64,000 nt of DNA, from NCBI RefSeq assembly GCF_900114355.1, contig NZ_FOSS01000004.1, forward strand, positions 522,238 to 586,237, given 5' to 3'. Numbering within the stretch: the stretch's first letter is position 1; the number at the start of each line of letters is the position of its first letter. Positions 26,846 to 35,855 of this stretch are shown one piece after another. The position numbers and the translations under genes are program-made. The notes beneath the pieces are model-generated. The model did not search any database and was not told where the DNA came from. It was given only the letters and a program-made list of their open reading frames with translations. The stretch comes from Lysobacter sp. cf310. GTDB lineage: Bacteria; Pseudomonadota; Gammaproteobacteria; Xanthomonadales; Xanthomonadaceae.

Positions 26846-27796
26846 ATGACACAGGCCCGCTCTTCGCTAATCCCGCCCGGCCAGGCCGGCACGTTTCATT
26901 GCATACAGCGCTGCGTGCGTCGAGCGTTCCTATGCGGGGTTGATCGCTACACAGGTCGATCTTTCGAGCATCGGAAGGTTTGGGTCGAACAGCGATTGGC
27001 ATTGCTGGCTGAGTGCTTTGCCGTCGCCATTCATGCTTATGCCGTGATGAGCAACCATCTGCATTTGGTCGTGCAGTTGGAGCCGACCCTCGTGCGGCAA
27101 TGGGCGGATGCCGAAGTGGCGGCGCGCTGGATACGACTGTTTCCGCCCCGTGAGGGCACTCCTGCAGCCCATGAGCGCAAGCGCGATGCGTTGATGGCTG
27201 ACCCATCTCGCATGTCGGCTGCGCGTGCTCGCCTCGGGGACCTGTCCTGGCTAATGCGTTGCCTGGCGGAGCCGATCGCTCGTGCGGCCAATGCCGAAGA
27301 CGATTGCAAGGGGCGGTTCTGGGAGGGGCGATACAAAGCGCAAGTGCTCTGCGACGATCGCGCGGTGCTAGCCGCCATGGCCTATGTCGATCTGAATCCC
27401 ATCCGCGCAGGCATGGCGAACGATCTGGCCCAGTCGCATCACACCAGCGCGCACGTACGACTGAGGGGCGTGAGCCACGATGCGACTAAGGCAATGCTGC
27501 AGCCCGTTGCGGGCTCTTCGGTGACCTGTCTGCCGATCCGATTAGGTGAGTATCTGGCGCTATTGGAGTGGACTGGAAAACAGGTTCGCCCAGGCAAACG
27601 AGGTTCCATTGCTCTAAGTGCACCGAGCGTGCTGGCGAAGTTCGATGCGCGGCCCGATCGCTGGGTGGCACGGGTGAAGTCGATTGGCTCGGGCTACTGG
27701 CGTGCGGTCGGTGAAGTTCAGGATCTGCTGGAGATAGCGCAGCGTCTGGGTCTACGTTGGCTCAAAGGCGTCGGCATCGCAGCCAAGCTTGCTTAG
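26846..27796 (+). mobile_element. RAYT (REP-associated tyrosine transposase, Y1/IS200-like)
   Basis: A 316-residue transposase of the Y1_Tnp/RAYT family. The HUH metal site is seen as HLHLVV in the segment VMSNHLHLVV (about residue 68). The catalytic-tyrosine region lies further on around RFWEGRYKAQ, followed by the typical YVDLNPIRAGMA. RAYTs are single-copy, domesticated transposases that process REP-type palindromes and are not usually flanked by terminal repeats. Here the gene sits directly downstream of two copies of the dispersed repeat and has further copies up to 3 kb away, which suggests this repeat family is its substrate. The frame looks intact. Confidence 0.85.
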
Positions 27797-27945
27797 AGGG
27801 TGTTTCGCGGCTGCTCCGCCCCTCGTGCCTTGCCGTTAGAGGACACGTTATCCTCTTCTGCTGTTTGGGCCCGTGTGCTTGGCCTGATGGAAATTACTTC
27901 TCACAGCCTTCGCGACGGTGTCGCCTCCTACTCGCAGACGAGAGG

Positions 27946-27960
27946 TCTGTGGGTGTCCTT
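27946..27960 (-). repeat. Short inverted copy of the dispersed repeat head
   Basis: TCTGTGGGTGTCCTT is the reverse complement of AAGGACACCCACAGA. It is only the head of the element, in the opposite orientation, in the gap between the RAYT gene and the next small gene. Confidence 0.5.
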
Positions 27961-27991
27961 AATCGCTTCGGACGACATGCGGATGTGAAAA

Positions 27992-28339
27992 ATGAATTAT
28001 TACTACGTGACCATTTCTGCAGCTCTCGTTCTTGTGGTCTTGTCTCTTTCTTTGTTTTTTAGAAGAGTGTGGGTGAGGGTTGCGGCAATAGGCCTGCTGT
28101 ACTTCGGTTGTCTGTTCGCAATTGTCGTCGACATGGGAGGGTTGCGAGCGAAAGTCGACGCGGCGCGCAAGCATGGAAAATCCGAGGACTTCGTTTCCGG
28201 GATTGTGGCCGAGCATCATGAGGTCAAAGCTGCAAGGATCGAGGCGCTTTTGTATGTCACTGGCTTGTTAGTGTTGGGCGCTAGCGGTTGGCTTCGACGT
28301 CATAGGGGCGGAGCCGACACTGAATCGCCCATGCTCTAG
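27992..28339 (+). CDS. Small membrane protein, function unknown
   Basis: A 115-residue protein that I do not recognise. It has three hydrophobic segments (about residues 5-24, 30-48 and 84-102) with a charged, partly helical stretch between the second and third. It lies in the low-GC cassette region downstream of the Rhs locus. No good Shine-Dalgarno sequence is visible. A membrane location and this context would fit an orphan immunity protein, but this is only inference. Confidence 0.5.
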   Translation: MNYYYVTISAALVLVVLSLSLFFRRVWVRVAAIGLLYFGCLFAIVVDMGGLRAKVDAARKHGKSEDFVSGIVAEHHEVKAARIEALLYVTGLLVLGASGWLRRHRGGADTESPML

Positions 28340-28669
28340 TCTGATAAAAGCGCTGGATGGCTCGCCAGCACGCAGCCTCTGTCGCTCGCGTGCCCCGCAC
28401 GCCAAGGAGAAGACCAGGTCCTCTTTAGGTGCCTGATGTGAGGAGGGTGTGGGTCTGTAACTTGCGATCTAGGTGGCTGCTAACGACATCCCGCTTCTGC
28501 GGATTCTGGATGTCGTTAAGCGCATTGATGGGAAAGGCCGGCGATGCCAGGGTGAACGAGGTGCACCGGAAACGAGGACACCCACAGTTCCGCCTATCGG
28601 TTGCTCTGGGCGGCAGCAGTCTAATCTTCATCCCAACCGTGTAGGCGGTTATCGTGAGTGGGGGGACGT
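28340..28669. other. Intergenic region with partial repeat C
   Basis: 330 bases without a convincing gene. Short frames overlap here but none has a ribosome site or recognisable content. It holds the partial repeat copy C near 28569. Confidence 0.5.
28569..28593. repeat. Partial dispersed repeat copy C
   Basis: The sequence reads CGAGGACACCCACAGTTCCGC and matches the head of the dispersed repeat. The body of the element (AGCCTGACATCC...) is not present. Confidence 0.55.
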
Positions 28670-28984
28670 ATGGTGAAAAATATTGATCTCAATGAAGCGC
28701 TTTCGATGATTATCGAAATGCCTGATGATCACGCGATTTTTGCAAAGAAGCCGTTTCTGCCTGATTCAATTGCTCAAATAGGTCCGCTGGATGCTGATTT
28801 TAGTACCCCTACGTCTGTTAAGGCTGCTGGTTTTCACTACGTAATAGGTGCAATTTCCGCGCAGGAAGCGGCGGAAGTATTTGGTGCCTATGTTCCAACG
28901 AAGGAGGAGGTCAGCAGGTTCTTGCTGCACTACGCGGTTTATGATTCGTTTCCTGATTGGGTCTATGAAGTTCAGAGCGAGTGA
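28670..28984 (+). CDS. Small acidic protein, orphan immunity-like, unknown
   Basis: A 104-residue soluble acidic protein with no recognised domain. It has low GC and AT-rich codon use unlike the core genes around the window. A GGGGGA tract precedes the ATG at 28670. The C-terminal part reads FPDWVYEVQ, the kind of compact aromatic-rich end common in small immunity proteins. It stops 20 bases before the next repeat copies. Its position in a chain of gene-plus-repeat units after an Rhs toxin suggests a spare immunity gene; this is inference. Confidence 0.5.
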   Translation: MVKNIDLNEALSMIIEMPDDHAIFAKKPFLPDSIAQIGPLDADFSTPTSVKAAGFHYVIGAISAQEAAEVFGAYVPTKEEVSRFLLHYAVYDSFPDWVYEVQSE

Positions 28985-29003
28985 TGCCGAACTAAAGAAG
29001 TCG

Positions 29004-29029
29004 GCGAACAAGGACACCCACAATTCCAG
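29004..29029. repeat. Dispersed repeat head, copy D1
   Basis: GCGAACAAGGACACCCAC followed by AATTCCAG; only the head of the element, immediately followed by full copy D2, giving a tandem arrangement. Confidence 0.7.
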
Positions 29030-29031
29030 CA

Positions 29032-29142
29032 GCGAACAAGGACACCCACAATTCCATACTAGCCTGACATCCGATTCAGACTTTTCTGGCTGCGTGAGCA
29101 CGACAGACCCGAGATGCTGGCCTCATGACACAGGCCCGCTCT
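29032..29142. repeat. Repeat copy D2 plus RAYT 5' end remnant
   Basis: This 111-base stretch matches 26754-26863 almost base for base. It includes the full repeat, the 30-base leader and the first six codons of the transposase (ATG at 29125, reading MTQARS). The match then breaks off. It is thus a truncated duplicate of the RAYT 5' end rather than an independent repeat. Confidence 0.8.
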
Positions 29143-29198
29143 AGGTGGGGCACCATGTGGACCAGATGAGGGCGTGTTGCTAGTCGCGGATGCAGAAT

Positions 29199-29660
29199 AT
29201 GAAAGTTGCGATCCTTTCTTTGTGCTTCGCCGTCATCGCTGTGTCTGCATGTTCAGATGGGATGCCAAAGGAACTGCGGAAGTTGGAGGGTATGAGCGTG
29301 GAGCGGGCGCGAACCCAGTTTCAGACGCTGCCGCCAGACATCCAGGTTCGAATAGTCGTTTGGGAGCTGGAGCATCGGCGGCCGTCGTCCTCGCGATTTG
29401 ACTATTTGTTGGACAAGAACGGCACGCGTGTTGGGCCGCTACTTCTTGCAGAGGCAGTCCAAACAGCCAATTTCACCGTCAATGTGACTTTGTTGCTGGA
29501 GTTCGCGCAACTGCAGCCGCTATCCATTTCGGACAGAGATGGGCGGCTCTCAGCGGCCTTGTCTCGTTGCTTCGAGCTGGGCGGGCGGGATAACCGTGAA
29601 TGCTGGGAGCTTCAGCGGAAGCTTGCACAGCGAACAAGGACACCCACAGTCCCGCATTAG
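29199..29660 (+). CDS. Small lipoprotein, unknown, C-terminus formed by repeat
   Basis: A 153-residue protein with an N-terminal signal ending in VSAC at about residue 17-20, so probably a lipoprotein. The rest is unrecognised. The last codons (QRTRTPTVPH) are read from the beginning of repeat copy E, so the repeat supplies the stop codon. An in-frame ATG at 29190 would add three residues. As a periplasmic lipoprotein in this cassette region it could be an orphan immunity protein. GC is close to the local average. Confidence 0.5.
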   Translation: MKVAILSLCFAVIAVSACSDGMPKELRKLEGMSVERARTQFQTLPPDIQVRIVVWELEHRRPSSSRFDYLLDKNGTRVGPLLLAEAVQTANFTVNVTLLLEFAQLQPLSISDRDGRLSAALSRCFELGGRDNRECWELQRKLAQRTRTPTVPH

Positions 29661-29693
29661 CCTGACATCCAGATCAGCCTCTGCTGGCTGCAC
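29630..29693. repeat. Dispersed repeat copy E
   Basis: A full copy, GCGAACAAGGACACCCAC through AGCCTGACATCC to GCTGGCTGCAC. It overlaps the end of the preceding lipoprotein gene and marks the right edge of the cassette region. Confidence 0.75.
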
Positions 29694-29720
29694 GAACGGC
29701 CTGAAAGAATCGGCGCCGAT

Positions 29721-30209
29721 TTAGCCCACCGCCGCCAGACGGCACGCGCGCGGCTCCGGCACCGGGCATACGCGCAAGGACACTTCGCGCGAGGCGGCCG
29801 CGCGCACCAGCGCGCGCAGGCTCTGGTTCACCGCCTGGGTGATGTCGCGTTGCGCGTCCGGCAGGGCATGCCGGTCGGCCATCCAGTCCAGATCGAGATA
29901 GCCCACGCGGGTGTGGCCGTCGTCGTGGCGCCAGGCCAATACTTTCATCGGCAGATCGATCGCCAGGGTCGGTTGTTCCAGCATCGCCACCGACGAGGCC
30001 AGCGGATTGCCGAACAGCAGCAGTTGCGTCGGCGGCATGCGCAGGCCGCAGCCGTCGGCGATGCGGGCGTGGTCGATGCGCGCGTACACGCGCAGGCTGC
30101 GGTGTTCGACCATCGCCACCAGGCGGTCGATGGTGGTGGTGACGGTGTAGGCGCTGCGCATGATCTGCATGCCGGGCGGCGCGTGCGGGTTCGAAACCTG
30201 TTCGTTCAT
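29721..30209 (-). CDS. DUF302 family protein
   Basis: A 162-residue protein of the DUF302 family. The core reads RLVAMVEHRSL, then ARIDHARIADGCGL, then PTQLLLFGNPLASS and AIDLPMKVLAW. This is the standard order of the fold, whose function is unknown. The N-terminal 15 residues and the Arg/Ala-rich C-terminal tail are variable. The ATG at 30209 begins just before the family core; the frame continues upstream but that part is not family-like. Its neighbour on the same strand is trmL, 214 bases away, with no sign of an operon. Confidence 0.85.
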   Translation of the reverse strand: MNEQVSNPHAPPGMQIMRSAYTVTTTIDRLVAMVEHRSLRVYARIDHARIADGCGLRMPPTQLLLFGNPLASSVAMLEQPTLAIDLPMKVLAWRHDDGHTRVGYLDLDWMADRHALPDAQRDITQAVNQSLRALVRAAASREVSLRVCPVPEPRACRLAAVG

Positions 30210-30423
30210 GCGGCGGCTCTCACTGTGCTGCGATCGCGGGGGATCGAGTCGGCGCAGGTCGCCCGAGGGGTCGGATTTCCTGCGCTCTAACCACAACATC
30301 GCCGCGCCGCCGCGCAAGCGGACGCGCGCGGCGCAACCGCATCGCGCAAAGCACAGGTCTACGACCAAAGTCTAAGCAGCGCCCAGGCACGGGCCTTGCG
30401 CATGACCGGCACGGTCGCCGGGC

Positions 30424-30903
30424 TTATTCGCCGCCGGCGTAACCGAGTTGGCGCCAGGCCTCGAATACCACCACCGCGACCGCATTGGACAGATTCAGGC
30501 TGCGGTTGTCGGGGCGCATCGGCAGGCGCAGGCGCTGTGCTTCGGGCACGGCCTCCAGCACCTCGTGGGGCAGGCCGCGGGTTTCCGGGCCGAACAGGAA
30601 GGCGTCGCCGGCGCGGTAGGCCGGGCGGTCGTGGCGGGTGCGGCCGCGTGTGCTCAGCGCGAACAGGCGCGGCGGGGCGCCCTGGTCCTGGGCGATCGCC
30701 GCCAGCGCCGCATCCAGGCCGTCGTGCACGCGCAGGCTGGCGTACTCGTGGTAGTCCAGGCCGGCGCGCTTGAGCTGCTTGTCCTCCAGGCCGAAGCCCA
30801 GCGGCGCGACCAGGTGCAGGCGCGCGCCGGTGTTGGCGCACAGACGGATCACATTGCCGGTGTTGGGCGGGATCTCGGGCTGGTAGAGGATGACGTCGAA
30901 CAT
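30424..30903 (-). CDS. trmL: tRNA (cytidine(34)-2'-O)-methyltransferase TrmL
   Basis: A 159-residue SPOUT-class methyltransferase. It opens with [19 protein letters not shown], the family hallmark. Near the C-terminus come [11 protein letters not shown] and [19 protein letters not shown], which form the trefoil-knot SAM site. TrmL methylates the 2'-OH of the wobble base in tRNA-Leu isoacceptors. The length is that of the family. The ATG at 30903 is the only start that leaves the N-terminal strand intact. Confidence 0.95.
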   Translation of the reverse strand: MFDVILYQPEIPPNTGNVIRLCANTGARLHLVAPLGFGLEDKQLKRAGLDYHEYASLRVHDGLDAALAAIAQDQGAPPRLFALSTRGRTRHDRPAYRAGDAFLFGPETRGLPHEVLEAVPEAQRLRLPMRPDNRSLNLSNAVAVVVFEAWRQLGYAGGE

Positions 30904-31116
30904 GCGCGCATTATGCGGGGCGGGCCTCGCGCGGGACCGGGCCCGGCGCGTCCAGGCATGGAAAATGGGCAACGCAGGCCCGCCGCGATCCCCTACCTAA
31001 CTTGTGGCCTAGTGCCCCGGGGCGCCCGCCGCGACTAGGATGCAGGGTCCTGCGCCCGCGTTTGCGCCGCGCTTTGCCCTCGTTCGCACCTATCCGACCG
31101 TATCCAGGAGCTGCAC

Positions 31117-33996
31117 ATGTCCCCGATCTCGCCGACGTCCCGCGCCCGCCCGCGCGCCGCCGCCCTCGCTCTCGCCCTGACCGCCGTGCTGGGCGGCGGT
31201 GTCGCCGCGTCGGCGCCCGCGTACGCCGCCGCGCCCAAGGCCTCGGTCGCGATCCCGTACGAAGAATTCACCCTGCCCAACGGCCTGCGCGTGATCGTGC
31301 ACACCGATCGCAAGGCCCCGATCGTCGCGGTCAACCTGTGGTACCACGTGGGCAGCAAGAACGAGCAGCCCGGCCGCACCGGCTTCGCGCATTTGTTCGA
31401 ACACCTGATGTTCCAGGGCTCGGAGAACCACAAGGGCGAGTTCTTCGCGCCGTTCGAGCTGGTCGGCGTGACCGACCAGAACGGCACCACCAACCAGGAC
31501 CGCACCAACTACTTCCAGAACGTGCCCACCACTGCGCTGGACATGGCGCTGTGGATGGAGTCCGACCGCATGGGCCACCTGCTCGGCGCGATCGACCAGA
31601 AGACCCTGGACGAGCAGCGCGGCGTGGTCCAGAACGAGAAGCGTCAGGGCGAGAACCAGCCTTACGGCCGCCGCATCAACGCCAAGATGTTCGAGGCCCT
31701 GTACCCGGTCGGGCACCCCTACCACTGGCAGACCATCGGCTCGATGGCCGACCTCGACGCGGCCTCGCTGGACGACGTCAAGACCTGGTTCCGCAGCTGG
31801 TACGGCCCCAACAACGCGGTGCTGGTGCTGGCCGGCGACATCGATCTGAAGACGGCCAAGGAAAAGGCCCTGCGCTACTTCGGCGACATCCCCGCCAGCG
31901 CCACCCTCAAGGACATGCCGACCAACATTCCCAAGCGCGCTCAGGACACCCGCGAAACCGTGCCCGACCGCGTGCCGCAGGTGCGCGTGTACCGCGCCTG
32001 GCCGGTGGCCGAGAACGGCAGCAAGGATTCGACTCTGCTGACTCTGTTGAGTCAGGTGCTGGGCGGCAGCGCGTCCTCGCGCCTGGACACGCGCCTGGTC
32101 CACCAGGACAAGCTGGCCGATAACGTCGGCACCTCGGTCTGGAACAGCGAGATCAGCGGCACCTTCTTCATCACCACCACCGTCAAGGAAGGCGTGGACT
32201 CGGCCAAGGTCGAGAAGATCGTCGACGAGGAACTGCAGCGTCTGCTGACTCAGGGCCCGACCGCCGAGGAACTGGATCAGGCCAAGACCGCGATCCGCGC
32301 CGACTTCGTACGCGGCATCGAGCGCATCGGCGGTTTCGGCGGCAAGTCCGACGTGCTGGCCGAATGCGCGGTCTACAGCGGCAAGCCCGACTGCTACCGC
32401 GAAGAGCTGGAAACCCTGTTGGCCGCGACGCCGGAGAGCGTGCGCGCGGCCGGCCAGAAGTGGCTGGGCGTGGGCTCGCACACCCTGGTCGTGCAGCCCA
32501 GCGACAAGCCGGCTTCGTCGCTGCCGGAAACCGCCGCCGCCGCTCCCGCCAGCGCGCCGGCCGCGGTGCCCGCGCCGGATCCCAAGTTCAAGACCGTCAA
32601 GTCCGACGTCGACCGCAGCGCCGGCGTGCCGGTCACCCAGACCTTCCCGGCGCTGAGCTTCCCGACTCCGCAGCGCGGCAAGCTGTCCAACGGCATGGAA
32701 GTGGTGCTGGTGGAGCGTCACGAAATTCCGGTGGTGCAGCTGCTGATGGAATTCCCGGGCGGCTACACCGCCGATCAGGGCCGCAAGCTGGGCACGGCCA
32801 GCTTCGCCATGTCGATGCTGGACGAGGGCGCCGGCGACTACGGCGCGCTGCAGCTGGCCGCGCGCAAGGAGGCCCTGGGCGCCGAGCTCGGCGCCGGCGC
32901 CAGCCTGGACAGCGCCTCGATCAGCCTGTCGGCGCTGAAGGACAAGCTCGATCCCTCGCTGGATCTGTTCGCCGACGTGGTCCGCCGTCCGCGCTTCGAC
33001 GCCGCCGAGATCGAGCGCGTGCGCGCGACCTGGCTGGCCGGCATCAAGCAGGAGAAGGCGCGTCCGCAGACCGCCGCCCTGCGTGTGCTGCCGCCGCTGC
33101 TGTACGGCGCCGACCACGCCTACGCGATTCCGTTCACCGGCAGCGGCACCGAGGCCTCGATCGCCTCGTTGACCCGCGACGACCTGGTCGCCTTCCACCG
33201 CGACTGGTTGCAGCCGGACAAGGTGCGCATCGTCGTGGTCGGCGACACCAGCCTCAAGGACATCGTGCCGCAGCTGGAAAAGCGTTTCGGCGATTGGAAG
33301 CCGGCGCCGAACGCGCCCGCGCTGCCTGAAGTGGCGACGGTGCCGCGCCCGAAGGCGCCGCGCGTGTTCCTGGTCGACCAGCCCGGCGCGATCCAGTCCA
33401 ACCTCTACGTCGGCGAAGTGGTGCCGCCGACCTCGGACGCCGGCTCGATCGATTTCGACTTCGCCAACGGCGTGCTCGGCGGCGAGTTCAGCTCGCGCCT
33501 CAACATGAACCTGCGCGAGGACAAGCACTGGGCCTACGGTTCCTACAGCGGCGCCAGCAACACCAAGGGCCAGCGCCCGTGGATCGCGTCGGCGGCGGTG
33601 CAGAGCGACAAGACCGTGGATTCGATCAAGGAGCTCAAGCGCGAGATCGACGCCTTCACCAGCGGCCAGACCCCGATCACCGAGGCCGAGGTGGCCAAGA
33701 TCCGCGCCAGCAACACCCTCAGCCTGCCCGGCGCCTACGAGACCGCGAACGCGGTGCTGGGCCAGGTCGCCGGCAATCTGCGCTACGGCCGTCCGGACGA
33801 CTACATCGTCCAGTACAAGGCCCGCAACGATGCGATGACCCCGGCGCTGGCGCAGGCCGCGGCCAAGACCATCGACCCGGCCGCGGTCACCTGGGTGGTG
33901 GTCGGCGACTTGTCGAAGATCGAACAGCCGATCCGCGATCTGAAGCTGGGCGAGGTGCAAGTGGTCGATGCCGACGGCAAGGCGGCGAAGAAGTAA
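31117..33996 (+). CDS. M16 family zinc metallopeptidase, exported
   Basis: A 959-residue protein with an N-terminal signal peptide (hydrophobic run about 14-35, ending AYAA). It has two M16 halves. The first carries the inverted zinc motif HLFEH near residue 92, with the downstream Glu about 75 residues further on. The second half (from about 520) has the structural repeat without a clear HxxEH. A Pro/Ala-rich linker joins them near residue 475. Such pitrilysin/insulinase-like peptidases degrade small peptides in the periplasm. No operon partner is obvious. A second M16 peptidase lies at 58069-60867. Confidence 0.92.
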   Translation: MSPISPTSRARPRAAALALALTAVLGGGVAASAPAYAAAPKASVAIPYEEFTLPNGLRVIVHTDRKAPIVAVNLWYHVGSKNEQPGRTGFAHLFEHLMFQGSENHKGEFFAPFELVGVTDQNGTTNQDRTNYFQNVPTTALDMALWMESDRMGHLLGAIDQKTLDEQRGVVQNEKRQGENQPYGRRINAKMFEALYPVGHPYHWQTIGSMADLDAASLDDVKTWFRSWYGPNNAVLVLAGDIDLKTAKEKALRYFGDIPASATLKDMPTNIPKRAQDTRETVPDRVPQVRVYRAWPVAENGSKDSTLLTLLSQVLGGSASSRLDTRLVHQDKLADNVGTSVWNSEISGTFFITTTVKEGVDSAKVEKIVDEELQRLLTQGPTAEELDQAKTAIRADFVRGIERIGGFGGKSDVLAECAVYSGKPDCYREELETLLAATPESVRAAGQKWLGVGSHTLVVQPSDKPASSLPETAAAAPASAPAAVPAPDPKFKTVKSDVDRSAGVPVTQTFPALSFPTPQRGKLSNGMEVVLVERHEIPVVQLLMEFPGGYTADQGRKLGTASFAMSMLDEGAGDYGALQLAARKEALGAELGAGASLDSASISLSALKDKLDPSLDLFADVVRRPRFDAAEIERVRATWLAGIKQEKARPQTAALRVLPPLLYGADHAYAIPFTGSGTEASIASLTRDDLVAFHRDWLQPDKVRIVVVGDTSLKDIVPQLEKRFGDWKPAPNAPALPEVATVPRPKAPRVFLVDQPGAIQSNLYVGEVVPPTSDAGSIDFDFANGVLGGEFSSRLNMNLREDKHWAYGSYSGASNTKGQRPWIASAAVQSDKTVDSIKELKREIDAFTSGQTPITEAEVAKIRASNTLSLPGAYETANAVLGQVAGNLRYGRPDDYIVQYKARNDAMTPALAQAAAKTIDPAAVTWVVVGDLSKIEQPIRDLKLGEVQVVDADGKAAKK

Positions 33997-34730
33997 GCGC
34001 GCCAACGCGTACCGCGCCGCGCCGCCTGCGCGGCGCGGTCGCTTCAGGCCCCTGCCGCCGCGGGGTGTTGCGCGCCCGCGGGGCTGTCAGCGCCGCTTGG
34101 CCGTTCCGTATCGCTGCCTTCGTCGGCGGGCCGCGCGCGATCATGGCCCGTCGCCTGTCCGATGCCATGCCACGTGCACGGACCGCGCGCGCCGTGACCG
34201 CGCAGGCTGGGGCGGCGAGGTCGAGGCGATGTTGGACGCAGCGGATTCGTGTCCGGATAGCGCCTCAGTCGATGATCGAGCCCATCACGGTTGTGCGTTC
34301 GCGTCGATGACGCATCCCTGCGAATACGTATGAGCGAGCGAGGTAAAGCGCCGCTCCGACAAGAGCCATGATGCCCCTAGGTGCCGTCGTCATTCGCGAT
34401 GACGCGGGATTCCCGCCCGCATCGCTCGCTGGTGGGTGAAAGGCGGCGAGTGTCGGCAAGGTGTGCGGGCGTTTGAGCGCGCTCATGCACGGTTCGCTGG
34501 CTTTGGAATGCCATGCCTCCGTCTTGAGTGACATACGGCACACATTCGGCGTTGTGGCGCTGGGTCTGCGTGGCGGCCTGCTCGCCGGGGCATTGAACGG
34601 CTTTGATGGCCGTTCCACGTGGCGCAGCCAAAAACACGGGTTTTTGTGGCGTTCTGCACCGGCGATGCAAGGCTCTGCCGGGGCGAAGTCTGTTATTGTT
34701 TCAGTTATGTAACAGTATGTGACAAATTTT
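33997..34730. other. Long intergenic region
   Basis: About 730 bases with no convincing gene on either strand. Frames exist but lack start sites and family-like content. It starts with a GC-rich hairpin and ends in an AT-richer stretch that probably contains the promoter of the sulfotransferase-like gene. Confidence 0.55.
34011..34039 (+). terminator. GC hairpin after M16 peptidase gene
   Basis: Perfect 11-bp arms ACCGCGCCGCG and CGCGGCGCGGT around a 7-base loop, 14 bases past the stop codon. No T-run follows, so termination is plausible but unproven. Confidence 0.45.
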
Positions 34731-35855
34731 ATGGTGAGACAGATTCAAACTTCCGTGGCGGCGGAGCGCTTCGTCATCCTGCACTACCACATTTTCAAGA
34801 ATGCGGGGAGCACGATCGACTACGCGCTGCACCGCAACTTCGGCGAGGGTTTGGTCGCGTTTCATGGGGGTTACGACGACGCAGTGCTGGTCGCCGACGA
34901 TGTTTCAGGTCTGGTGAACAGCGATCTGTCCATTCGTGCGATCACCAGCCACCATCTGCGCTATCCGAAGCCGGTGGTTCGAGGCGTGCGCTTCATCGAT
35001 GTCTGCTTCATTCGCCATCCGCTGGATCGGATCCGATCGCTTTATCACTACGGCCTGAAGTTGGAACCCACGACATGGCTGGGCGGGGTTGCGCAGTCGT
35101 TCGATGAGCAAGGGTTTGTCGCCCACCTGGTCATGCATGCGCCGCATGTGATCAACGATGTGCAGGTCAATCTGCTGGCCAGCGGCGGTTTCTATGCGCG
35201 CCCACCCGGCGCTGCCGATCTGGAAGACGCTTACGCGATCGTCGAACGGGCGTGTGCCTTGGGTGTCGTCGATATGTTCGACATCAGCATGGTCTCGATC
35301 GAGCATCACCTGAGGCCGATGTTTCCGACTCTTTCGATGGAGTATGTCCCGCAGAACGTCTCGTCTCCGCAAGCGTCCGAGCACGAGGAGGGCGGGGATG
35401 GTCTGGCCGCTGCGTGCCGGCAAGTGTGGGGGGATGCCCTGTATGCTCAGGTCGTCGCCTTGAACGAGCACGACCTGCGGCTGTATGCGAAGGCCAGGGA
35501 AGAAGTGTCCCGTCGCTTCGCACTGGTGCCCGATAGTCAGGAGCGGCTGATTGAATTCGGCGAACGTCGCATCGCATTGGCGGAGGCGCTGAAGCCGCCG
35601 CCGCCGAGCCCCGACCCGGCGGCGCCTGGCCTCGACTCAGCGGAGCTCAGCCCCGATCAGGCGGAGCCGAGCCTCGACCCAATGGAGCCGAGCCTCGACC
35701 CAGCGCAGCCGAGCTCCGACCTGGCGGAACTGAGCCCCGGCCCAGTGGAGCCGAGCCTCGACCCAGTGGAGCAGAGCCCCGACCCAGCGCAGCCCGACGC
35801 GGAATCTCGCAGCGAGGGATTCGAGGGCTCGACGGAATCTGCCGAACGCCAGTGA
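34731..35855 (+). CDS. Sulfotransferase-like protein with heptad-repeat tail
   Basis: A 374-residue protein. The N-terminal domain has HIFKNAGSTID (near residue 17), the 5'-phosphosulfate loop of Sulfotransfer_2-type enzymes, and FIRHPLDRIRSLY (near 93), the 3'-phosphate loop. These bind PAPS, so the enzyme probably sulfates a glycan or other acceptor. From about residue 285 the protein turns into a Pro/Asp/Ser/Glu-rich tail made of 7-residue units such as AEPSLDP and VEPSLDP. No signal peptide is visible. The ATG at 34731 was chosen; GTG at 34719 would add four residues. Neither has a good ribosome site. No related gene flanks it. Confidence 0.75.
   Translation: MVRQIQTSVAAERFVILHYHIFKNAGSTIDYALHRNFGEGLVAFHGGYDDAVLVADDVSGLVNSDLSIRAITSHHLRYPKPVVRGVRFIDVCFIRHPLDRIRSLYHYGLKLEPTTWLGGVAQSFDEQGFVAHLVMHAPHVINDVQVNLLASGGFYARPPGAADLEDAYAIVERACALGVVDMFDISMVSIEHHLRPMFPTLSMEYVPQNVSSPQASEHEEGGDGLAAACRQVWGDALYAQVVALNEHDLRLYAKAREEVSRRFALVPDSQERLIEFGERRIALAEALKPPPPSPDPAAPGLDSAELSPDQAEPSLDPMEPSLDPAQPSSDLAELSPGPVEPSLDPVEQSPDPAQPDAESRSEGFEGSTESAERQ
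35619..35807 (+). repeat. 21-bp minisatellite coding 7-residue repeats
   Basis: Nine consecutive 21-base units, each encoding a heptad of the form (A/M/V)(E/Q)(P/L)S(L/P)DP. Unit starts fall at 35619, 35640, 35661, 35682, 35703, 35724, 35745, 35766 and 35787. Several units are nearly identical at DNA level (GAGCCGAGCCTCGACCCA), so the array is recent and may vary in copy number. Confidence 0.85.

Noticed and set aside
26641-29693. Integron-type cassette array
   Set aside because: Genes followed by repeats suggest it, but the repeats lack the GTTRRRY/RYYYAAC ends of attC sites and there is no integrase; a RAYT is present instead.
26658-29693. CRISPR array
   Set aside because: Repeat copies are irregularly spaced, partly truncated and in both orientations, with genes between them and no cas genes.
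34265-34618. 117-residue minus-strand frame in the long gap after the M16 gene
   Set aside because: No ribosome site, no family-like content and low-complexity composition; treated as non-coding.
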